A stretch of 64,000 nt of DNA from Crocinitomicaceae bacterium (GTDB lineage Bacteria; Bacteroidota; Bacteroidia; Flavobacteriales_D; Crocinitomicaceae): NCBI GenBank assembly GCA_029238665.1, contig JAQWFQ010000014.1, forward strand, positions 62,001-126,000. The letters are read 5' to 3'. Of this stretch, positions 17,104-25,929 are shown one piece after another. The position numbers were made by a program, and so were the translations under genes. Below the pieces are notes generated by a model that was not told where the DNA came from, ran no database searches, and worked only from the letters and a program-made list of their open reading frames with translations. Within the stretch, counting starts at the first letter, position 1. The number at the start of each line of letters is the position of its first letter.

Positions 17104-18234
17104 CTACAGACGACTCTCCAATTTTTGTACCATTTGATTTTTCCAAGAAGTAAATGTCCCTTCTTTAATTTTTAAACGTGCTTCCTTAACCAACCAAAGG
17201 TAAAAAGCAAGGTTGTGAACTGTAGCAATTTGAATACCCAAATGCTCTTTAGAACGCATTAAATGTCTTAAATACGCCTTGCTATATGTTGAATCCACAA
17301 AAGATGTTCCGTTTGGATCTAATGGTGAAAAATCTTTCTCCCATTTTTTATTTTTTATATTAATAATCCCCTCTGATGTGAACAACATTCCGTGTCGTGC
17401 ATTTCTTGATGGCATTACACAGTCAAACATATCTATACCCAGCGCTATACACTCCAAAAGATTAGCTGGAGTACCAACTCCCATCAGGTATCTTGGTTTT
17501 TCTGTAGGTAAAATATTACAAACAACATCTGTCATTGCGTACAACTCCTCTGCAGGCTCACCAACAGAAAGCCCACCAATCGCGTTCCCTACAGCATCAT
17601 GCGACGCAATCGTTTCTGCAGACTCTGTTCTTAAATCTTTATAAACACTCCCTTGAATAATTGGAAACAATGCTTGTTCATGCCCATACTTAGGTTCTGT
17701 ACGATCCATTTGAGTGAAACAACGCTTTAGCCAACGGTGCGTCATGTGCATTGACCTTTTAGCATAGTCATAATCACACGGGTAAGGTGTACACTCATCA
17801 AAAGCCATAATAATATCAGCACCTATTGAACGTTGAATGTCTATCGCTCTTTCTGGAGAGAAAAAATGATAACTTCCATCAATGTGTGATTGAAATGTAA
17901 CTCCCTCTTCTTTTATTTTACGCGCACCTGACAATGAATACACTTGATAACCTCCACTATCTGTAAGAATTGGTTTGTTCCAATTCATAAATTTATGCAA
18001 GCCTCCCGCTGGTTCTAACACATCCAATCCAGGCCTTAAAAATAAATGATAGGTGTTTCCTAAAATAATTTGGGCTTTAATATCCTCCTCAATTTCGTGC
18101 TGATGAACCCCCTTAACCGTACCCGCTGTACCTACAGGCATAAATATTGGAGTTTCAATAATTCCATGGTCTGTGTGTAGTTCACCAACTCTCGCTTTTG
18201 ACTGACTATCAGTGAGTTCTAATTTGAAGTGCAT
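17104..18234 (-). CDS. tgt: tRNA-guanine transglycosylase (Tgt), zinc cysteines replaced
   Basis: Tgt exchanges guanine-34 for preQ1 in tRNAs with GUN anticodons. Conserved parts of the 376-residue protein are the general base in LTDSGGYQVYSL (D92), the substrate pocket IIQGSV, GGLSVGE, and the nucleophile in FDCVMPSRNARHG (D271). The zinc site, normally C-x-C-x2-C followed by a His, reads DPNGTSFVDSTYSKAYL here: none of the three cysteines remains, though the later His (VHNLAFY) does. I recall the same substitution in other Bacteroidota. The start at 18234 is favoured over 18261 because a -7 box lies between them and the upstream residues are not family-like. Confidence 0.95.
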   Translation of the reverse strand: MHFKLELTDSQSKARVGELHTDHGIIETPIFMPVGTAGTVKGVHQHEIEEDIKAQIILGNTYHLFLRPGLDVLEPAGGLHKFMNWNKPILTDSGGYQVYSLSGARKIKEEGVTFQSHIDGSYHFFSPERAIDIQRSIGADIIMAFDECTPYPCDYDYAKRSMHMTHRWLKRCFTQMDRTEPKYGHEQALFPIIQGSVYKDLRTESAETIASHDAVGNAIGGLSVGEPAEELYAMTDVVCNILPTEKPRYLMGVGTPANLLECIALGIDMFDCVMPSRNARHGMLFTSEGIINIKNKKWEKDFSPLDPNGTSFVDSTYSKAYLRHLMRSKEHLGIQIATVHNLAFYLWLVKEARLKIKEGTFTSWKNQMVQKLESRL

Positions 18235-18258
18235 AATTTTGTTAATAAGTAAACAGGG

Positions 18259-18266
18259 CAAAGATA
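18259..18266 (-). promoter_or_regulatory. Putative -7 box for tgt-lptF/G
   Basis: Read on the minus strand the site is TATCTTTG, an exact TAnnTTTG match, 24 bases upstream of the tgt ATG at 18234. It helps reject the longer reading frame starting at 18261. Confidence 0.55.
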
Positions 18267-18311
18267 AATCTATTTAACAAAGGGTGCCATATTTGTAGCA
18301 AAGCAGATTAA

Positions 18312-19445
18312 ATGACAGGGTTTCTTCCCGTATTGGAGTTCAATATAACGGCACTTATCTTCATTCTATTTTGTGTCATGGCACTTACGCAAGTGACATT
18401 TTCAATACTGATATTCAGCAGGTTATCTTTCCATAAAGCAAAAACAAAAGACGATGAACTGGACGGGGTATCCATACTCATAACTGCGAGAAATGAATCT
18501 GAAAATATTTTCAAAAATCTTCCATTTATTTTAAATCAAGATTACCCAAACTATGAGGTCATCGTCATCAATCATCAATCATCTGACGACTCTAAATATA
18601 TACTTGATGTATACACACGTGATTACAAGAACCTGAAAGTAATTAGTATTGAACGCAATCAACATTTAAAATATGGTAAAAAACTCCCCCTAACAATTGG
18701 AATTAAATGCGCAAAATACAATGCTTTACTTTTTACAGACATCGACTGTAAGCCACAGGGAAACCAATGGTTAAAAAGTATGGCCAGTCACTTCAGTGAT
18801 AAACACCAAATTGTTTTAGGACATGCACCGTATAGTAAAACAAAAGGCCTTTTAAATAAAGTTATCCGGTTTGACACAACCTGGATTGCCATGAACTACT
18901 TATCAATGGCAAAAGCGAAAGTACCTTACATGGGGACAGGACGAAACATGGCCTATACCAGACATGTTTTTGAAAAAGTCAGCGGGTTTAAGTCTCACTA
19001 TTCACTTTCTCCTGGAGAGGACAATCTTTTTATACAAGAAGCCGCCAAAAAGAAAAACTACACCATCAACATTGCCCCTGAATCGTTTTGCTATTCAAAA
19101 GCCTGCTCTACTTGGGATCAGTGGATGAAACAAAAATCAAGGCATTACACAAGCTCAGACCGATATAAGGTTATCAAAAAACTGCTGTTAGGAATATACC
19201 CATCATCCTTGTTAATCATGCTAGTTTCCTTTGTTACTTTACTTTCTGACTCGTCATTTATATGGATTAGCTTAGCCATATTCACCTTGGTAACATTTGT
19301 GAAATGGATAATTATAGGCAAGTCATTTAAAAAATTAAACGCGTCTAAATTTATTGTGTTATTGCCATTGTTGGACATAGCTTACGCTATACTAACTCCA
19401 ATTATGTATTATGCAATTGACAAAACGAATAACAAGAAATGGTAG
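18312..19445 (+). CDS. Family 2 glycosyltransferase, membrane-bound
   Basis: The 377-residue protein has an N-terminal membrane helix (about 8-35), a GT2 domain, and two helices near the C-terminus. GT2 features: VSILITARNESENIFKNL, a DxD-type metal site in LLFTDIDCKPQ, the acceptor region GTGRNMAYTRHVF, the catalytic base in SPGEDNLFIQEA, and a QxxRW-like QWMKQKSRHY. It resembles processive or lipid-linked transferases at the inner membrane. Donor and acceptor are unknown. The 3' end overlaps the ECF sigma gene by 7 bases, so it belongs to a GT-sigma-rsmG operon. Confidence 0.87.
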   Translation: MTGFLPVLEFNITALIFILFCVMALTQVTFSILIFSRLSFHKAKTKDDELDGVSILITARNESENIFKNLPFILNQDYPNYEVIVINHQSSDDSKYILDVYTRDYKNLKVISIERNQHLKYGKKLPLTIGIKCAKYNALLFTDIDCKPQGNQWLKSMASHFSDKHQIVLGHAPYSKTKGLLNKVIRFDTTWIAMNYLSMAKAKVPYMGTGRNMAYTRHVFEKVSGFKSHYSLSPGEDNLFIQEAAKKKNYTINIAPESFCYSKACSTWDQWMKQKSRHYTSSDRYKVIKKLLLGIYPSSLLIMLVSFVTLLSDSSFIWISLAIFTLVTFVKWIIIGKSFKKLNASKFIVLLPLLDIAYAILTPIMYYAIDKTNNKKW

Positions 19446-20044
19446 ACAATAGTCATTTATCAGAAAAAGCACAAAAAGACCTCGAGCTGGTTAAGCTAGC
19501 CATTAAAGGTGACCAGTCTGCTTATGCTACGCTCATGGACCGTTATCGGGAATCAATTTATTTCATGATGCTGAAAATGGTAAACAATACAGACGATGCG
19601 GACGACCTAACCATTGAAGCTTTTGGCAAAGCATTTAACCGATTAAAACAATACTCTCCAAACTACGCTTTTTCAACATGGCTTTATAAAATTGCATCGA
19701 ACAACTGCATTGATTTTATTCGTAAAAAAAGAATCAAGCTAACATCAATGGATACAGGAATAGCTACCGACGATGGAGAGCGTATTTTTTTTGATGCAAA
19801 GAGCAACACCAGAGACCCTGAAGAAGTTGTAATTCACAAACAAAAAGTATTGTTAATGCGAGAACTTGTAGGAAAGTTAAAACCACGCTACCGTTTACTT
19901 GTTGAAAAGCGCTACTTTGAAGAGTTAAGCTACGAAGAGATTTCAGAAGAGCTAAACCTCCCCTTAGGTACTGTAAAGGCACAATTATTTAGAGCCAGAG
20001 ACTTTCTTGCCAATATGATTTCAAAAACCAAAGACACTATTTAA
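19439..20044 (+). CDS. ECF (group 4) RNA polymerase sigma factor
   Basis: The 201-residue factor has sigma region 2 (YATLMDRYRESIYFMMLKMV, DADDLTIEAFGKAFNRL, STWLYKIASNNCIDFIRKKR) and region 4 (LKPRYRLLVEKRYFEELSYE, then EEISEELNLPLGTVKAQLFR), and no region 3, so it is of the ECF class. A linker of about 40 residues separates the regions. No anti-sigma or FecR-type membrane partner is next to it; the neighbours are a glycosyltransferase (7-base overlap) and rsmG (2-base gap). Its regulon and signal are unknown. An orphan ECF factor between such genes may be controlled by level of expression or by a distant anti-sigma. Confidence 0.93.
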   Translation: MVDNSHLSEKAQKDLELVKLAIKGDQSAYATLMDRYRESIYFMMLKMVNNTDDADDLTIEAFGKAFNRLKQYSPNYAFSTWLYKIASNNCIDFIRKKRIKLTSMDTGIATDDGERIFFDAKSNTRDPEEVVIHKQKVLLMRELVGKLKPRYRLLVEKRYFEELSYEEISEELNLPLGTVKAQLFRARDFLANMISKTKDTI

Positions 20045-20046
20045 AC

Positions 20047-20676
20047 ATGAACGGTCTTGACCTTATATCATCTCAATTTCCAAACCTAACAGAAGCTCAA
20101 AAAGAGCAATTTGGAAGGCTTCAGGAGCTCTACAACGACTGGAACAGTCAAATCAATGTAATCTCAAGAAAAGATACCGATAATTTTTACGAACGTCATG
20201 TAATGCACTCACTGGCTATTGCAAAAGTAACTGGCTTTGTCGATGGAACAAAAATTATGGATATTGGAACCGGTGGAGGATTCCCTGGTATTCCGCTTGC
20301 AATTCTTTTTCCAAACTGTCAATTTCTACTCGTCGATTCTATAGGCAAAAAAATTAAAGTCGTAAAAGAAGTTGCAGCCGCACTTGGACTGAAAAATGTT
20401 AGGGCAATGCATGAACGTGCAGAGAACATAAACGAACAATTTGATTTTATTGTCAGCCGTGCTGTAACAGCAATGCCAACATTCTTACTTTGGACTAAAG
20501 GTAAATTCTTGAAAGAGAACAAAAATGAATTCAAAAATGGAATTCTTTACTTAAAAGGAGGTGACCTAGAAAAAGAAATGGCTCCCGTTAAAAAAGCAAT
20601 CCAATACTTTGATTTAAAAACGTTTTATTCTGAAGACTTTTTTGAAACGAAGAAGGTCGTTTATGTTCGGAATTAA
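20047..20676 (+). CDS. rsmG: 16S rRNA (guanine-527-N7)-methyltransferase RsmG
   Basis: RsmG methylates N7 of G527 in the decoding-site region of 16S rRNA. The 209-residue protein shows YNDWNSQINVISRKDTDNFY near the N-terminus, the SAM-binding IMDIGTGGGFPGIPLAILFP, LVDSIGKKIKVVKEVA, and DFIVSRAVTAMP. Length is standard. Loss of this enzyme gives low-level streptomycin resistance in several bacteria. It is the third gene of the GT-sigma-rsmG operon; its stop shares TTAA with the next gene on the opposite strand. Confidence 0.96.
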   Translation: MNGLDLISSQFPNLTEAQKEQFGRLQELYNDWNSQINVISRKDTDNFYERHVMHSLAIAKVTGFVDGTKIMDIGTGGGFPGIPLAILFPNCQFLLVDSIGKKIKVVKEVAAALGLKNVRAMHERAENINEQFDFIVSRAVTAMPTFLLWTKGKFLKENKNEFKNGILYLKGGDLEKEMAPVKKAIQYFDLKTFYSEDFFETKKVVYVRN

Positions 20677-21212
20677 TCTAGGCGGTACTTTTTAAAGAAC
20701 GCATCCCAATCCCAAATAAAATTCTCGATAATTTCATCCATTCTTTTCAAGAACAACGGATTTGGAGACTGCATTCGCTTGAAATACTCGTCCTGAAAAT
20801 TATACAACGCATATTTATCAAAAATACCTTTTGACATTGCATAAACCATGTTTTTAGATGGGTGATTCAAGCGACAAATTAAACGCTTATAATCTTTAAC
20901 CAACTGCTTAAACTCAACAACAGACATTTCGTATGCCTTAGCTAGCTTTGCATAAACCAACTCCTCAACACGATCAGCTTGCTCTGGGTCAAAAGCACTT
21001 TCTAAAAAGGATAAATTACCGACAATTACAATCAATGAGAATTCGTAATTGTGATTCCGAGGAATGTTTGGTGAAACAACAAAGGCAGTATCATCATTCA
21101 TGAATTCAGCAATAATAGGAAACCCATTGTCAATAGAGCTAAATAAGCCATTGATAAATACGTTTGCCAATTTCTCGTCGCTAACCTTTTTCTTTAGAAG
21201 AGTTCCAAACAT
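20673..21212 (-). CDS. Conserved-looking hypothetical protein, 179 residues
   Basis: I do not recognise this family. The protein is soluble, with no signal peptide or membrane helix. It starts MFGTLLKKKVSDEKLANVFI, has an alpha/beta first half (NDDTAFVVSPNIPRNHNYEF, then IVIVGNLSFLES) and an all-helical, aromatic-rich second half (KDYKRLICRLNHP through NFIWDWDAFFKKYRLD). There are only one or two cysteines and no metal motif. It is monocistronic with its own -7 box about 34 bases upstream, and convergent with rsmG, with which it shares a TTAA stop. Codon use looks like that of its neighbours, so there is no sign of recent transfer. Confidence 0.75.
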   Translation of the reverse strand: MFGTLLKKKVSDEKLANVFINGLFSSIDNGFPIIAEFMNDDTAFVVSPNIPRNHNYEFSLIVIVGNLSFLESAFDPEQADRVEELVYAKLAKAYEMSVVEFKQLVKDYKRLICRLNHPSKNMVYAMSKGIFDKYALYNFQDEYFKRMQSPNPLFLKRMDEIIENFIWDWDAFFKKYRLD

Positions 21213-21245
21213 GTCGTTGAGGTTGAATGAATGTAGTTACATACA

Positions 21246-21253
21246 AATATAAC
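21246..21253 (-). promoter_or_regulatory. Putative -7 box for the 179-residue orphan gene
   Basis: On the minus strand this reads TATATTTG, an exact TAnnTTTG match, 33 bases upstream of the ATG at 21212. No clear -33 TTG at standard spacing. Confidence 0.45.
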
Positions 21254-21426
21254 AAAGGCAAACCCTGCTCTAAGAACACGCTATTTTGGTTATCAACATT
21301 TTTTTCAACACCTGCTTATCCCCTTAAAAAACACCTCAACACATAAATAGGTCTATTCATCCACATTTAACTAAAAAATACGCTCTCAAATAGTACCTTT
21401 ATCTTGATTTATAATATCCCATTCAA

Positions 21427-22545
21427 ATGAAAAGAAGTCAGCTCGTTTTAATGCTTGTTTTTCTTGTATTAACAGGAACAATATACCTAACCTTATCAAG
21501 CAACAAAAAGGAATATTCAAAAACCATTAAAGAAGAACAGTCCGTTATTTATGTTCCTGTAAGAACGGTAAAGAATCAGTTAAAAAAGAGGACCTTAGTA
21601 TCTTATGGTCAAATCACACCTAATTCTGAAATTACAATCTCCTTTGAAGTTCAAGGGAAATTAGAACAAGGGACTACCCGCATGAAGCCCGGAACCAACT
21701 TTAAAAAAGGACAGGTTCTTTACAGGGTAAATAATGAGGAAGCATTTTATGCCTTAAACGCTCGAAAATCGTCACTTTCAAAAATAATACTTAATGCACT
21801 TCCAGATATTGAGCTAGACTACCCTACAGAAAGTACAAAGTGGCTTCAATTCATAGAAAACTTGTCACCTAGCAAGATGATGCCTAAACTGCCTGAATTC
21901 AAGAACAACAAAGAGCGTATGTTTATGACAAGTCGTAACCTCATCATGGAATACTACAACTTGAAAAGTCAGGAGTCACGCATGGCTAAATACATCTATA
22001 TCGCTCCATTTTCGGGAACAATAATTGCCACATACGCTGAACCAGGTTCAATTTCCAACCCTGGTGGACAAATTGCTAAAATTGCTAAAACAGGTGATTT
22101 TGAAGTCAAAGTACCCATTTCAATCTCAGACCTAGACACCTATAAAAACAAAAGTGTCGCATCATTTCAAAATGCTTCAGGTCAAACGATCGCCGATGGA
22201 AAAATCAGGAGGATCTCTAACGTCATTAACCAGCAAACACAATCAGCCGACGTATACTATTCAATAAAGCCTCGATCTGGTCAGAAAATTTACAATGGAA
22301 TGTTTGTAAACGTTACAATAAATAAAGAAGTAACAAAAAAAACGATGACCTTACCAAGGGCTTCTGTGAAAGACAACAAGGTACAAACACTCAAAAACAA
22401 TGTGTTAAAAAACATCAATGTACTAATTAGTGGAACTAAACCAGACTCCGTATTTGTTACCGGTTTAACGAATGGTCAACACATTTTACTAGAGCAAGTT
22501 GATGAAGTAGACAACGGTGTTAAATACGAGGGAATTACTCGATAA
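21427..22545 (+). CDS. RND efflux periplasmic adaptor (membrane fusion protein)
   Basis: The 372-residue adaptor has an uncleaved-looking N-terminal anchor (residues 5-25), then the barrel-sandwich halves: ITISFEVQGKLEQGTTRMKP with GQVLYRVNNEEAFYALNARK on one side and YIYIAPFSGTIIATYAEPGS on the other, separated by an unusual non-heptad hairpin with ELDYPTESTKWLQFIENL. A beta-barrel domain with ADGKIRRISNVINQQTQSAD and a membrane-proximal domain follow. It links the inner-membrane pump to the TolC channel. It is the first gene of a three-gene operon (adaptor, pump 9 bases later, TolC). Drug specificity cannot be read from sequence, and no regulator is adjacent. Confidence 0.92.
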   Translation: MKRSQLVLMLVFLVLTGTIYLTLSSNKKEYSKTIKEEQSVIYVPVRTVKNQLKKRTLVSYGQITPNSEITISFEVQGKLEQGTTRMKPGTNFKKGQVLYRVNNEEAFYALNARKSSLSKIILNALPDIELDYPTESTKWLQFIENLSPSKMMPKLPEFKNNKERMFMTSRNLIMEYYNLKSQESRMAKYIYIAPFSGTIIATYAEPGSISNPGGQIAKIAKTGDFEVKVPISISDLDTYKNKSVASFQNASGQTIADGKIRRISNVINQQTQSADVYYSIKPRSGQKIYNGMFVNVTINKEVTKKTMTLPRASVKDNKVQTLKNNVLKNINVLISGTKPDSVFVTGLTNGQHILLEQVDEVDNGVKYEGITR

Positions 22546-22554
22546 TTAAACAGC

Positions 22555-25500
22555 ATGAGAAAAATTATACAATTTTTTATAAATAGACCGGTTTGGGGCA
22601 ATGCAGCAATCGCTATTGTTCTTATGTTTGGGCTGTTTTCCATCTTTACCATGAAGCGTTCGTTTTTCCCTGAAATGGAACCAACGCGTATTTATGTTTC
22701 TGTGTTTTATCCTGGGGCCTCTCCTTTGGAAATGGAAGAAGGGGTAACAATTAAAATAGAACAGGCCATAAAAGGGTTGTCTGGGATTGAAAAAATAAAC
22801 GCCACCTCCTCAGAAAACTTTTCTCAAGTCTCCATCAAAGCCTACACAGATACTGACATTGATGAGTTGCTCGGTAAAATTGAAAATTCTGTTAATTCGA
22901 TTAATTCATACCCACAAGGAGCAGAACGCCCTATTGTAAACAAGCAAGAGTCTGATGGAATGGCATCTGTTGTTGCTTTTGCTGGTGTTTCAGCTAAAAA
23001 CAATAAAGTAGAAATTACAAAACTTATTGACCTTGCCTCTAAAGTAGAGCGCGACCTACTGAATACAAAGGAAATAACACAAATCACGAAAAGTGGCTTT
23101 CCTGAAAAAGAAATTAGTATCAGTGTTCGCGATCAAGATTTATTGAGGTATAACATTTCAATTCAAGAAATTGCCTTAGCGGTAGGAACTAAAAACATTG
23201 ACATTACAACAGGGATAATTCGCGGTGGAGTTCAAGAAATGAATGTGCGTTCTAACAGTAGAGGCACAACAGAAGAAGCTATTTCTAAAATAACAGTGCG
23301 AACATCAAAGTCTGGAGACAAAGTAACTGTTGGTGACCTTGCCGACGTAAAGTTGGGATACTCTGAAGGTTCACAACAAGCAAAATACAATGGAAAGCCT
23401 GCTGTGTCCTTTCAAATTGAAAAAACAACCGACCAAGACATTAAGCGGATCACAGATGAATTATATACCTACAAGAAAGTATTTGACGAACAAAACCCCG
23501 ATTTTCAATTCAATATTTTTTATGAGTTCAACAGCATGCTCAACGAGCGTATAGACCTCTTAACAAGTAATGGAATTATGGGCTTGGTACTGGTTCTTTT
23601 ATTTCTAGGGCTGTTTTTAAACCTTAAACTCTCTGCTTGGGTAGCATTTGGTATTCCCTTTTCATTTTTGGGCATGTTTATTTTTGGAATCCCTTACGGC
23701 ATGTCTATAAACATGATTTCTCTTTTCGGTATGATTCTCGTTGTTGGAATTTTAGTTGACGATGGTATTGTTATTGCTGAAAACATATACACCCATTTCG
23801 AAAAAGGAAAATCTGCTCACAAGGCGGCGCTTGATGGGACCATGGAAGTTTTACCTTCGGTTTTCTCTTCTGTCATTACCACCATTGTAGCATTTTCAAT
23901 TTTACTTTTTGTTGAAGGCTTAGAAATGATGCGTGAAATGGCTTTTGTAGTAATTTCCTGTTTGGCATTCTCGCTGTTTGAAGCATTCATTATTCTACCT
24001 GCTCACTTAGGACATAATAAAATACTAAAACAAGAATCTGACACTCCATATTCTTTATTGAAAGGAATTCTATTTTTAATTCTTGGAATCGGTGTCATTT
24101 TTATTGGAACACGAATTTTACCAACAACATCCGACCTGGGTTTAATGCTTTTTCCTTTTACTGTAATTATCATCGGTGCACTACTCTTTTTTAATGGGTT
24201 TGCTAAATCGCCAATTGAGTCAACTGTTCGTGGTGGGGCAGATAAAGGGATTAAATACATTCGTGACAATTGGTTTAAAGCTGCAATTGAAAACATTGTA
24301 GGGACAAAAAAAACAAAATGGTATCGATTGGGGTTTCTTTTTCCACTAGTCTTTACAGCAGGTATGATAACACTGTTGTTCAACGGTACAATCTCAGCTA
24401 CATTTTTCCCAGACATTCAACCTGATTTTTTCACCATAGAAGCCGTTTACAAACCTGGAGATAACAAAGCCAAATCAGAAAACTTTGTAACAGTAGCTAC
24501 ACAAGTTTTATTTGAAGAGAATGATCGAATTATTCAGGAAACAGGCGATTCACTGTTGACTTATTTCTCAAGTAACATTGGCTTCGCTATGAATATCGGT
24601 CAAGGAGGTGATCATGCTTCTATGGTTCAAGTTTTTTTCGATGGTGAAAACACCAACACACCTGTAGACACCTTAATGAATCGAATAATAAAACGCATCA
24701 ATGAAATTCCCGCCGGACAGTTAGCGCAAGATACTTATGTTGGCGGGTTCAATCGTTTTGGGAAAGAAATTGAAGTTGGTTTAACAGCTCAAAACGAAGC
24801 AAGTTTAATGGGGGCCCGAGACCTTTTCAAAGAAGAGCTATCTAAAATGGAAGGTGTGATTAACGTCAAAGACAATATGCCTCCAGGTAAAAACCAAGTA
24901 TACCTTGAAATGAGACCTGAGGCTGACATTTACGGCATTTCTAAAAATGAGGTTTTAAGTCAAATAAGGCAAGGGTTTTTCGGGCAAGAAGCACAGCGTG
25001 TGATTATTGGCACTGATGAAGTTAAGGTTTGGGTCAGGTATCCTGCAGAAGATCGAAGCTCACTTTCTGACCTTGAAGACATGAAGATAAAGTCAATTAC
25101 AGGGCTAGTAATTCCACTGAAAGAAATCTGTGACTTCACCCTCGGTCGTGCACCAGAATCGTTAAAACGCCTCGATGGTCAACGTATTGTTAAAATTGAT
25201 GCAGAGTGTGTTGACCCAGATGAGGTTGCCACAATAAATACTATTATTTCTGACTCTGTATTGCCAAAAATAGTTCAAGCATATCCAGATATTCAAACAA
25301 AACGATTGGGACAGTTTGAGCGCAGTCAAAAGACAGGAAGCTCTATGCAGTATGTTGGAATTATTGGGATTATCATTATGTTCATCATACTAACACTCCA
25401 CTTTAACAGCGTAAGTAGTTCAATCTTGATTATGCTTGTTATTCCAGCTGGAATTGGAGGAGCTATTTTAGGGCATGGATTAATTGGCATTCCAGTATCC

Positions 25501-25929
25501 ATATTATCTGCCTTTGGAATGATCGCATTGACAGGTGTATTAATCAATGATGCCATTGTTTTCTTAGATCGATACAACACCTTGTTACTCGAAGGAAATG
25601 ACACAAAGACTGCAGCTATTGGTGCAGCTGAATCACGGTTCAGACCGATTATCCTAACATCATTAACAACCGTTGCCGGATTGCTTCCTATTATTTCGGA
25701 AACAAGTATGCAAGCACAATTCTTAATCCCAATGGCGGCTTCCATTGCTTTTGGCGTACTTTTCGGTACAATATTCATCCTGTTCTTTTACCCTGCTGCT
25801 ATTTTAATGTGGAATGGTTTTAGAAGAACATTAAGAAGAATCTCAACAGGTGAACGAAACATTGATCCACGTACGGTTGAACCAGTATTAAACTTAGAGA
25901 AAAATCAACATGACTTTGAAAATCAATAG
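22555..25929 (+). CDS. RND-family efflux pump, AcrB/HAE1-like
   Basis: The 1124-residue inner-membrane pump starts MRKIIQFFINRPVWGNAAIA and has the two-fold RND layout. TM4 keeps the paired aspartates (VGILVDDGIVIAEN). The TM10 lysine of AcrB is replaced: the site reads GVLINDAIVFLDRY. Between TM6 and TM7 there is an insertion with two extra predicted membrane helices (about residues 504-523 and 532-550), giving perhaps 14 helices in all. Substrate loops cannot be assigned. It sits between adaptor and tolC genes; the last 20 bases overlap tolC. Related pumps in Bacteroidota often have the N-D pair in TM10, so this is probably a subfamily trait. Confidence 0.95.
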   Translation: MRKIIQFFINRPVWGNAAIAIVLMFGLFSIFTMKRSFFPEMEPTRIYVSVFYPGASPLEMEEGVTIKIEQAIKGLSGIEKINATSSENFSQVSIKAYTDTDIDELLGKIENSVNSINSYPQGAERPIVNKQESDGMASVVAFAGVSAKNNKVEITKLIDLASKVERDLLNTKEITQITKSGFPEKEISISVRDQDLLRYNISIQEIALAVGTKNIDITTGIIRGGVQEMNVRSNSRGTTEEAISKITVRTSKSGDKVTVGDLADVKLGYSEGSQQAKYNGKPAVSFQIEKTTDQDIKRITDELYTYKKVFDEQNPDFQFNIFYEFNSMLNERIDLLTSNGIMGLVLVLLFLGLFLNLKLSAWVAFGIPFSFLGMFIFGIPYGMSINMISLFGMILVVGILVDDGIVIAENIYTHFEKGKSAHKAALDGTMEVLPSVFSSVITTIVAFSILLFVEGLEMMREMAFVVISCLAFSLFEAFIILPAHLGHNKILKQESDTPYSLLKGILFLILGIGVIFIGTRILPTTSDLGLMLFPFTVIIIGALLFFNGFAKSPIESTVRGGADKGIKYIRDNWFKAAIENIVGTKKTKWYRLGFLFPLVFTAGMITLLFNGTISATFFPDIQPDFFTIEAVYKPGDNKAKSENFVTVATQVLFEENDRIIQETGDSLLTYFSSNIGFAMNIGQGGDHASMVQVFFDGENTNTPVDTLMNRIIKRINEIPAGQLAQDTYVGGFNRFGKEIEVGLTAQNEASLMGARDLFKEELSKMEGVINVKDNMPPGKNQVYLEMRPEADIYGISKNEVLSQIRQGFFGQEAQRVIIGTDEVKVWVRYPAEDRSSLSDLEDMKIKSITGLVIPLKEICDFTLGRAPESLKRLDGQRIVKIDAECVDPDEVATINTIISDSVLPKIVQAYPDIQTKRLGQFERSQKTGSSMQYVGIIGIIIMFIILTLHFNSVSSSILIMLVIPAGIGGAILGHGLIGIPVSILSAFGMIALTGVLINDAIVFLDRYNTLLLEGNDTKTAAIGAAESRFRPIILTSLTTVAGLLPIISETSMQAQFLIPMAASIAFGVLFGTIFILFFYPAAILMWNGFRRTLRRISTGERNIDPRTVEPVLNLEKNQHDFENQ

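Noticed and set aside
17279-17644. Plus-strand open frame of 121 codons inside tgt
   Set aside because: It is opposite to highly conserved tgt sequence and its product has no recognisable domain.
24003-24416. Antisense open frame of 137 codons inside the RND pump gene
   Set aside because: It mirrors the codons of a strong membrane-protein gene and shows no family motif or start context of its own. The same holds for the antisense frame at 25326-25778.
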